12,255 bases of DNA, taken from Dehalococcoidales bacterium (GTDB lineage Bacteria > Chloroflexota > Dehalococcoidia > Dehalococcoidales > DAOVUZ01). Positions within the stretch are counted from its first letter, which is position 1. Each line of letters opens with the position of its first letter. The notes beneath the pieces are model-generated. The model did no database searches, was not told where the DNA came from, and was given only the letters and a program-made list of their open reading frames with translations. Shown one piece after another: positions 7,216-12,255 of the stretch. Location: assembly GCA_030632305.1 (NCBI GenBank), contig DAOVUZ010000009.1:1-12255 (forward strand). Direction: 5' to 3'. Both the position numbers and the translations under genes were made by a program.

Positions 7216-8018
7216 TGAGTATAATGATTAAATCCAACCAGGAGATTGCTGCTATGCGGCAAGCAGGTAGAATTCTGGCAACCGTACTGGAGACGCTTAA
7301 GTCACAGGTAAGACCGGGGATGAAAACCAAGGAGCTGGACATTATCACAACTAAAGAACTGGAAAAGCTAGGAGCTAAGCCTTCATTCAAAGGATACCGA
7401 GGATTTCCAGCTAATCTCTGTGTATCAGTAAATGATGAGATAGTGCATGGGATTCCGGGAGAGCGGGTTTTGCACCAGGGTGATATCGTATCCCTTGACC
7501 TGGGAACGATTGTTATGGGTTTCCAGGGTGATGCTGCAGTGACCGTACCTGTCGGAAAGGTAAACTCAGCAGCTAAACATCTCATGGAAACTACCAAGGG
7601 TGCTCTGGAAGCAGGGATTAGAGCTGCTCGTCCCGGGGCGAGATTGGGGGATATTTCTGCCGCTATTCAAGATTATGCAGAGGAAAAAAATGGCTATCGG
7701 GTAGTGCGTGAGTATACCGGTCATGGCATTGGCCGGGAGATGCATGAGGAACCTCAAATACCTAACTTTGGTTCACCAGGCTCAGGACCAGTTCTAAAAA
7801 AGGGCATGACTCTTGCCCTCGAACCTATGGTGAATACTGGTGGCTGTAGCACCCGGCTTGCTGATGACCACTGGACAGTACTTACCGCTGATGGGAGCCT
7901 TTCAGCACATTTTGAACACACCATTTTAATTACCGATGCTGAACCAGAGATACTAACTACTATAGAAACAGGGAGTTTATGTCAAAGAAAGAGGTTATCG
8001 AGGTCGAGGGGACAGTAG
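7215..8018 (+). CDS. map: type I methionine aminopeptidase with run-on C-terminus
   Basis: Map removes the initiator methionine from nascent proteins. From ATG 7215 it has 267 residues. The metal-binding set is complete: D95, D106, H170, E203 and E234, with the substrate-site histidines H78 and H177. The motifs [26 protein letters not shown] and HFEHTILIT are clear. ATG 7215 overlaps the adk stop by one base (TAATG) with GAGG at 7206-7209. ATG 7224 would give the more classical MIKSNQEI start but is poorly spaced. The frame upstream of 7215 is out-of-phase adk sequence. The last 16 or so residues ([16 protein letters not shown]) lie beyond the usual end and are mostly read from infA sequence, overlapping it by 40 bases. 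Confidence 0.97.
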   Translation: MSIMIKSNQEIAAMRQAGRILATVLETLKSQVRPGMKTKELDIITTKELEKLGAKPSFKGYRGFPANLCVSVNDEIVHGIPGERVLHQGDIVSLDLGTIVMGFQGDAAVTVPVGKVNSAAKHLMETTKGALEAGIRAARPGARLGDISAAIQDYAEEKNGYRVVREYTGHGIGREMHEEPQIPNFGSPGSGPVLKKGMTLALEPMVNTGGCSTRLADDHWTVLTADGSLSAHFEHTILITDAEPEILTTIETGSLCQRKRLSRSRGQ

Positions 8019-8197
8019 TGGAGCCCCTACCTAATGCTATGTTTCGTGTCGAGTTGCCTAACGGGCATAAGGTACTGGCTCACATTTCAGGTAAGATAAG
8101 ATTACATTATATTAAAATCTTACCTGGTGACAGGGTGTTGATAGAGCTTTCTCCCTATGACCTGAGTCGAGGCAGGATTATCTATCGGTTTATTTAG
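7979..8197 (+). CDS. infA: translation initiation factor IF-1
   Basis: IF1 binds the ribosomal A site during initiation and aids IF2 and IF3. The 72 residues equal the standard length and form a single S1-type OB fold: [56 protein letters not shown] 7979 follows AGGGAG at 7970-7975 and lies 40 bases inside map in another reading frame. A strong inverted repeat lies within the coding sequence (8088-8126). It sits directly before rpmJ, as in the usual infA-rpmJ-rpsM-rpsK order. Confidence 0.98.
   Translation: MSKKEVIEVEGTVVEPLPNAMFRVELPNGHKVLAHISGKIRLHYIKILPGDRVLIELSPYDLSRGRIIYRFI
8088..8126 (+). repeat. 10-bp perfect inverted repeat inside infA (potential hairpin)
   Basis: CAGGTAAGAT (8088-8097) is the exact reverse complement of ATCTTACCTG (8117-8126), with a 19-base AT-rich loop. 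Two G-U pairs could extend the stem at 8086-8087 with 8127-8128. A second, shifted pairing (TAAGATT near 8098 with AATCTTA) competes with it. No U-tract follows, so it is not a normal terminator. It encodes the conserved GKIR...ILPG part of IF1, so chance from coding constraint is possible. Confidence 0.6.
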
Positions 8198-8209
8198 TGA
8201 GGGTTCATT

Positions 8210-8323
8210 ATGAAAGTCAAAGCTTCAGTTAAAGTTAGATGTGAAAAGTGTAAGGTGGTGAAGCGGCGAGGGGTAGTCAGGATTATTTGTTCTAACCCCA
8301 AGCATAAGCAGAGGCAGGGCTAA
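8210..8323 (+). CDS. rpmJ: 50S ribosomal protein L36, zinc-binding
   Basis: L36 (bL36) is the smallest ribosomal protein and stabilises 23S rRNA near the L6/L16 region. The 37 residues are [20 protein letters not shown] followed by [17 protein letters not shown]. The zinc ligands C11, C14, C27 and H32 are all present, so this is the zinc-dependent form rather than the zinc-free paralog. ATG 8210 has GTGAGGG at 8197-8203 with 6-base spacing. It falls between infA and rpsM as expected. Confidence 0.97.
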   Translation: MKVKASVKVRCEKCKVVKRRGVVRIICSNPKHKQRQG

Positions 8324-8348
8324 TTTTCCGCGGACAAGGAGGGAATAG

Positions 8349-8738
8349 ATGGCACGTATAGCCGGGGTGGATATACCCAGAAATAAGCAAGTTTGGGTTT
8401 CGTTGCAGTATATCTATGGCATCGGCCCTACCTTGAGCCAGAGGATTCTAGCTCAGACCAGCATTAACCCTGATACCAGGGTGGATAACCTTACCGATGA
8501 CGAGGTTAATCGCCTCCGAGACCTTATCAGTCACGAGTATAGGGTCGAGGGTGAACTTAGAAAAGAGGTTAACCTTAACATCAAACGTCTCATTGAGATT
8601 GGCTGCTATCGGGGTATCAGACATCGTCATAACTTACCGGTGAGGGGACAACGAACCCGAACCAATGCTCGTGCCAGGCGTGGTCCTCGTAAAACAGTAG
8701 CTGGTAGAGGGCAAAGGCGTGGTACAGCCAAGAAGTAA
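8349..8738 (+). CDS. rpsM: 30S ribosomal protein S13
   Basis: S13 (uS13) lies in the small-subunit head, contacts L5 across the interface and touches the P-site tRNA with its basic tail. The 129 residues start [20 protein letters not shown], have the helix-hairpin-helix [14 protein letters not shown], and end in the signature [20 protein letters not shown] followed by [19 protein letters not shown]. The ribosome binding site AAGGAGGG (8336-8343) is 5 bases from the ATG. This is one of the few genes in the window with both a real gap before it and a near-consensus site. Confidence 0.98.
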   Translation: MARIAGVDIPRNKQVWVSLQYIYGIGPTLSQRILAQTSINPDTRVDNLTDDEVNRLRDLISHEYRVEGELRKEVNLNIKRLIEIGCYRGIRHRHNLPVRGQRTRTNARARRGPRKTVAGRGQRRGTAKK

Positions 8739-8769
8739 TTAAGTCTATATAGTTGAGTAGGAGGGTAGA

Positions 8770-9162
8770 ATGCCACAGAAGAAGCGAACTAGAGTAAAAA
8801 GGCGGGAACGAAAGTCTATCCCGGCAGGGAAAGCCTACATCCAATCCACCTTTAATAATACTATAGTCACTCTTACCGACCCCCAGGGGAATGTTATCGC
8901 TTGGGGAAGTTCAGGGACGGCTGGGTTCAAGGGTTCGCGCAAAGGCACTCCCTACGCTGCGCAACTAGCAGCTCGTGATGCGGCACGCAGAGCTATGGAG
9001 CATGGCTTACGCCAAGTAGAAGTCTATGTTAAAGGACCAGGCAGTGGGCGTGAGGCAGCTATCCGTTCTCTTCAGAGTTCCGGGCTTTACATTACTGGTA
9101 TTAGGGATGTGACCCCTGTCCCACATAATGGTTGTCGTCCACCTAAAAAAAGGCGGGTGTAA
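8770..9162 (+). CDS. rpsK: 30S ribosomal protein S11
   Basis: S11 (uS11) forms part of the platform that holds the E/P-site codon-anticodon region. The 130 residues include a basic N-terminus ([13 protein letters not shown]), [54 protein letters not shown] and the diagnostic [18 protein letters not shown] end. AGGAGGG at 8759-8765 precedes the ATG by 4 bases. The 31-base gap after rpsM holds nothing else that I can recognise. Confidence 0.98.
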   Translation: MPQKKRTRVKRRERKSIPAGKAYIQSTFNNTIVTLTDPQGNVIAWGSSGTAGFKGSRKGTPYAAQLAARDAARRAMEHGLRQVEVYVKGPGSGREAAIRSLQSSGLYITGIRDVTPVPHNGCRPPKKRRV

Positions 9163-9171
9163 AACAGAGAA

Positions 9172-9795
9172 ATGGCAAGATATACAGCATCAGTTTGTCG
9201 ATTATGTCGCCGTAGCGGTGAGAAGCTAGCACTTAAAGGAAGTCGGTGCCTTACTCCCAAATGTGCACTGGATAGGCGGGGTAAACCACAGGGACGGCAG
9301 GGCAGTCGGCGTAGAATCTCCGACCGTGCCGTGCAACTTCGGGAGAAGCAAAAAGCCCGCTATACCTATGGGCTTCTAGAGAGGCAATTTAGACGACTTT
9401 TTACTCAAGCTGAAAAACAGACAGGTATAACCGGGGAAAATCTACTCGTGCTGCTGGAGAGGCGGCTCGATAATGTAGTATATCGTCTAGGCTTCGCTGA
9501 CTCTCGCTCTCAAGCTCGCCAGTTAGTTCAACATGGTCATATTATGCTCAACGGGCATAAGACTGATATACCTTCTTGTCTGGTCAAAGAAGGCGATACC
9601 ATTACTTGGAAGGAGATAAGCACCAAAACTGAATATTATAAACAACTGGCTCAGAACATTGAGAGTAAGTCTGTCTTGAGCTGGTTGAGTCTGGATAAGC
9701 AGAACCTTGTTGGTCAAGTTTTGTCTCTACCTACCCCTGATGACATTGATGCTAAATTTGACGGAAAGACTATAGTCGAATACTACTCACGATAA
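9172..9795 (+). CDS. rpsD: 30S ribosomal protein S4, zinc-binding form
   Basis: S4 (uS4) nucleates assembly of the 16S 5' domain and in several bacteria autoregulates its operon. The 207 residues have an N-terminal zinc site at C9, C12, C26 and C31, the [19 protein letters not shown] helix, and an S4-type RNA-binding domain from about residue 98 ([40 protein letters not shown]). The end is the usual [11 protein letters not shown]. The start is ATG 9172, with only a weak AGAGAA purine stretch in the 9-base gap after rpsK. No S4 operator is evident in the short gaps on either side. Confidence 0.98.
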   Translation: MARYTASVCRLCRRSGEKLALKGSRCLTPKCALDRRGKPQGRQGSRRRISDRAVQLREKQKARYTYGLLERQFRRLFTQAEKQTGITGENLLVLLERRLDNVVYRLGFADSRSQARQLVQHGHIMLNGHKTDIPSCLVKEGDTITWKEISTKTEYYKQLAQNIESKSVLSWLSLDKQNLVGQVLSLPTPDDIDAKFDGKTIVEYYSR

Positions 9796-9813
9796 GTTAA
9801 CGGAGGTATCACC

Positions 9814-10773
9814 TTGTCTCATTTAGTCACACCCAGGATTGAGTGTGTTGAAAGCAGGGAAAACTTTGGACGCTTTGTTGCCGAGCCACTGGAAAAGGGC
9901 TTTGGAGTTACTCTGGGTAATGCTTTGCGGCGAGTGCTGCTTAGCTATCTTCCCGGGGCAGCAGTGACTCGGGTTAAGATTGAGGGAATTCAACACGAAT
10001 TCGCCATCATTCCTTATGTAAAGGAGGATACCACAGAGTTTCTACTTAATGTTAAGGCATTAAGATTAAAACCCATTTCCGGTCAGCCAAGTAAGTTAAC
10101 CCTGGAGGTAGAAGGAGAAAGACAGGTTTGTGCTGCTGACATTAAGCCCTCCGCTGACTTTGAAATTGCTAACCCTGAGCTTTATCTAGCTACCTTAGAT
10201 TCGTCTGAAGCCAGACTCTATGTAGAGCTTGACGTTGAATTGGCTGAGGGCTATCGGCTGGCTGAGTCCGACGATAATCTGCCTCTAGGAACGATCCCAG
10301 TGGATGCTATCTTTACTCCCGTACGCAACGTTAATTTTACCGTTGAGCCAACTCATATTGGTCGAGAGACTAGCCGCGAGCGGCTATATCTGGAGGTGTG
10401 GACAGACGGCACTATGTCACCCGTAGACGCAATTAGCCATAGTGCCAGTATTCTAGTAGAACAACTGTCTGCGTTTGTCAATTACGCCAAGATTTCTCAG
10501 ATAGAGGAGGAGAAAGAGTTCGTTCGCTTATCCATCCCTGAGGAAAAATATAATATGCCTGTGGAGCAGCTTAACCTCTCAGTGCGTACCATGAATTGCT
10601 TAAGGCGCGGCGGCCTCACCACCGTAGGGGAAGTTATAACTAAAGGGGAGAAGGAGTTGCTTTCGTTACGGAATTTTGGACAGAAGTCCATGGGAGAGAT
10701 AGAGGAACGTCTGAAGGCATTAGGCCTGTCTCTCACCCCTCAGGTTGAAGAGAGGACAGAGCATGAGGCATAA
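9814..10773 (+). CDS. rpoA: DNA-directed RNA polymerase subunit alpha
   Basis: Alpha dimerises to start RNA polymerase assembly, and its C-terminal domain contacts UP elements and activators. The 319 residues have an N-terminal domain at about 1-230 ([52 protein letters not shown]) and a CTD at about 245-305. Residues R258, N261, C262, G289, K291, S292 and E295 correspond to the E. coli R265 DNA-binding set with a constant offset of seven, so promoter-DNA contact should be retained. The start is TTG 9814 with GGAGGT centred near 9804, 6-7 bases upstream. The end overlaps rplQ by 11 bases. Confidence 0.98.
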   Translation: MSHLVTPRIECVESRENFGRFVAEPLEKGFGVTLGNALRRVLLSYLPGAAVTRVKIEGIQHEFAIIPYVKEDTTEFLLNVKALRLKPISGQPSKLTLEVEGERQVCAADIKPSADFEIANPELYLATLDSSEARLYVELDVELAEGYRLAESDDNLPLGTIPVDAIFTPVRNVNFTVEPTHIGRETSRERLYLEVWTDGTMSPVDAISHSASILVEQLSAFVNYAKISQIEEEKEFVRLSIPEEKYNMPVEQLNLSVRTMNCLRRGGLTTVGEVITKGEKELLSLRNFGQKSMGEIEERLKALGLSLTPQVEERTEHEA

Positions 10774-11116
10774 AGTAGCAGGGAGAAAATTAGGCAGGTC
10801 TTCAAGTCACAGGAGGGCGATGTATCGTAACCTGGTGACCGACCTTTTGGGCTATGAGAAGATTACTACTACCGAGGCTAAGGCTAAGGAGGTGCGCAGC
10901 CTGGCTGAGAAAATGATTACGCTGGGTAAGAAGAGCGGACTTCACCCCCGTCGTCAGGCACTATCATTTATTTTAGATAAAAAAGTGACTGATAAGGTAT
11001 TTACTGAGCTCGCCCCAAGATATGCTGAGCGCCTTAGTGGATATACTCGTATCACCAAGTTAGGACCTAGATTGGGTGATGGGGCAGCTATGGTTCAGCT
11101 CGAGTTGGTAAAGTAA
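10763..11116 (+). CDS. rplQ: 50S ribosomal protein L17
   Basis: L17 (bL17) sits near the exit tunnel on the solvent side of the large subunit. The 117 residues show [20 protein letters not shown] at the start, [20 protein letters not shown] and the C-terminal [20 protein letters not shown] block. ATG 10763 is the canonical start, with AGAGGA (10750-10755) as Shine-Dalgarno sequence inside rpoA. A TTG at 10745 in the same frame would add six non-conserved residues. It closes the classical alpha operon. Confidence 0.98.
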   Translation: MRHKVAGRKLGRSSSHRRAMYRNLVTDLLGYEKITTTEAKAKEVRSLAEKMITLGKKSGLHPRRQALSFILDKKVTDKVFTELAPRYAERLSGYTRITKLGPRLGDGAAMVQLELVK

Positions 11117-11145
11117 TGACATCTACCTGCTGCTGGCTTGGAACT

Positions 11146-11150
11146 AAGGA
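11146..11150 (+). promoter_or_regulatory. Shine-Dalgarno sequence favouring a TTG start for truA
   Basis: AAGGA is 7 bases before TTG 11158. The ATG at 11116, which overlaps the rplQ stop, has no comparable site and would add a 14-residue leader not expected in TruA. Confidence 0.55.
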
Positions 11151-11157
11151 ATCCAGC

Positions 11158-11922
11158 TTGACAACAACTAAGATTGTGCTAATCATGGAATACGATGGCA
11201 CACACTATTACGGCTTCCAATTGCAGCCCAATCTGCCTACTATTCAAGGAGAGACAGAAAAAGCCCTGCGGAAGCTTACCGGGGAAAGGAGGCGAGTGAT
11301 AGCGGCCAGCCGAACTGATGCTGGGGTTCATGCCAAAGGACAGACGGTTATCTTCAGGACCAGCTCGTCTCTCCCTGTGCCAACATTTATTAACGGGCTA
11401 AACTACTATTTACCAAAGGATATTGCGGTTAAGGCAGCGCACAGAGCCAGCGATTCTTTTAACGTTAGGCGTGATGCTCTTAGCCGAGAATATAATTACT
11501 ATATATTAAATAGTCGGACTCGGTCTCCAATCAGGCGAGGCTTTGCTTACCCTGTTGCCGAACCTCTCGATATTGAAATTATGAATCAGGCGTGTCAGGC
11601 TCTTATCGGCGAGCATGACTTCGCCTCATTTACTACCGGTATCACGGCTGGAATAAAGAGCACGGTACGCAGGGTGTATCGGGCAGAAACGGAGAAAAAC
11701 GGGGAATTGGCTGTTTTCAATATGGTAGCTAACTCCTTCCTAACTCACCAGGTACGCAATACAGTAGGCGCTTTAATCAAAGTCGGCCTGGGTAGAATGT
11801 CAGTTGATGAGTTTCGTAGTATAGTTGAGGCCAAAAAACCGGGACTGGCGGGACCAACTGCTCCTGCCTGTGGGCTGTGCCTTATGCAAAGAAATTATCC
11901 ACGCCCCCTCGGAGAGATATGA
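11158..11922 (+). CDS. truA: tRNA pseudouridine(38-40) synthase TruA
   Basis: TruA converts uridines 38, 39 and 40 of the tRNA anticodon stem to pseudouridine. From TTG 11158 it has 254 residues. It shows [17 protein letters not shown], the catalytic-loop motif [10 protein letters not shown] with D54 as the nucleophile, [25 protein letters not shown], and the C-terminal [21 protein letters not shown] and [11 protein letters not shown] motifs. The alternative ATG 11116 gives 268 residues and TAATG coupling to rplQ, but its extra N-terminus ([14 protein letters not shown]) looks unlike the family. Either start is possible; I favour TTG. The gene lies between rplQ and rplM, as in many Gram-positive-type genomes. 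Its TGA overlaps the rplM ATG by one base. Confidence 0.95.
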   Translation: MTTTKIVLIMEYDGTHYYGFQLQPNLPTIQGETEKALRKLTGERRRVIAASRTDAGVHAKGQTVIFRTSSSLPVPTFINGLNYYLPKDIAVKAAHRASDSFNVRRDALSREYNYYILNSRTRSPIRRGFAYPVAEPLDIEIMNQACQALIGEHDFASFTTGITAGIKSTVRRVYRAETEKNGELAVFNMVANSFLTHQVRNTVGALIKVGLGRMSVDEFRSIVEAKKPGLAGPTAPACGLCLMQRNYPRPLGEI

Positions 11923-12255
11923 TGAAAACCTATAGCACCAAGGCATCTGATATTGAGCGGCAGTGGCATGTTATTGATGCCTCGGGTAAAGTTTTAGGCA
12001 AGCTAGCCACTCAGGTCGCCAGCTTACTTATGGGTAAGCATAAACCCATATTCAGTCCTAATCTGGATACGGGCGATTTTGTCGTTGTTACCAACGCGGA
12101 TAAGGTTCAGGTTACCGGCAACAAGACCAAGCAGAAACTCTATTACAGGCATTCAGGCTATCCCCGTGGACTTAAAAGCATCACTTTAGAGGAAATGATG
12201 CAGACTCACCCTACGCGGGTGATTGAGCATGCTGTCAAGGGTATGTTGCCTCACA
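11922..12255 (+). CDS. rplM: 50S ribosomal protein L13 (3' end outside the window)
   Basis: L13 (uL13) is an early-assembly large-subunit protein. The first 111 residues are visible and no stop is reached. They begin [20 protein letters not shown] and include [59 protein letters not shown] and [13 protein letters not shown], all characteristic. GGAGAG at 11911-11916 lies 5 bases before the ATG, which overlaps the truA stop by one base (TGATG). About 30 residues should be missing, and rpsI (S9) would be expected to follow. Confidence 0.97.
   Translation, partial: MKTYSTKASDIERQWHVIDASGKVLGKLATQVASLLMGKHKPIFSPNLDTGDFVVVTNADKVQVTGNKTKQKLYYRHSGYPRGLKSITLEEMMQTHPTRVIEHAVKGMLPH

Noticed and set aside
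7091..7597. 168-residue ORF on the minus strand over adk/map
   Set aside because: It is antisense to two well-conserved genes, has no recognisable family character and no good ribosome binding site.
8739..8769. Possible terminator or promoter in the rpsM-rpsK gap
   Set aside because: There is no stem, no T-tract and no convincing -35/-10 pair; only the rpsK ribosome binding site is clear.

Overview
The window is one uninterrupted, single-strand block of translation, secretion and transcription genes: the distal part of the S10 operon, then the spc and alpha operons, then the start of the L13 cluster. The order is rpsC (3' tail only), rplP, rpmC, rpsQ, rplN, rplX, rplE, rpsN, rpsH, rplF, rplR, rpsE, rpmD, rplO, secY, adk, map, infA, rpmJ, rpsM, rpsK, rpsD, rpoA, rplQ, truA, rplM (5' part only). 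All 26 genes are on the + strand. No gap exceeds about 40 bases, and many neighbours overlap by 1 to 41 bases. I see no RNA genes, mobile elements, CRISPR arrays, convincing promoters or terminators.

The organism is a bacterium: it has bacterial-type L17, SecY, IF1 and an alpha subunit with a CTD. GC is roughly half by eye. The secY-adk-map-infA-rpmJ-rpsM-rpsK-rpsD-rpoA-rplQ-truA-rplM order is common in Gram-positive-type and Chloroflexota genomes. From remembered protein character, such as the L29 RQLVN segment, the zinc-type S14 and the CxxC-bearing L24, I lean towards Chloroflexota, class Dehalococcoidia. That placement is an impression, not a search result. Several TTG and GTG starts are used (rpmC, rpsH, rpsE, rpmD, secY, adk, rpoA, probably truA).

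Region by region: 1-308 is a lysine/proline/alanine/glutamate-rich tail, presumably of ribosomal protein S3, built from a near-perfect 111-bp tandem duplication. Bases 268-5237 encode L16, L29, S17, L14, L24, L5, S14, S8, L6, L18, S5, L30 and L15. Bases 5218-6537 encode the SecY translocon channel. Bases 6547-8018 encode adenylate kinase and methionine aminopeptidase. Bases 7979-11116 encode IF1, L36, S13, S11, S4, RNA polymerase alpha and L17. Bases 11116-12255 hold the tRNA pseudouridine synthase TruA and the start of L13.

The genes fit together as a growth-rate module: ribosome assembly, initiation (IF1), nascent-chain processing (Map), membrane insertion (SecY), nucleotide balance (Adk), transcription (RpoA) and tRNA modification (TruA). 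This is a conserved housekeeping locus, and I did not find a new biological system in it. The most unusual element is the repeat-built S3 tail, whose end overlaps the rplP start by 41 bases. Secondary points are the map/infA overlap with a run-on Map tail, a 10-bp perfect hairpin inside infA, and a minimal upstream ORF abutting rpsE.
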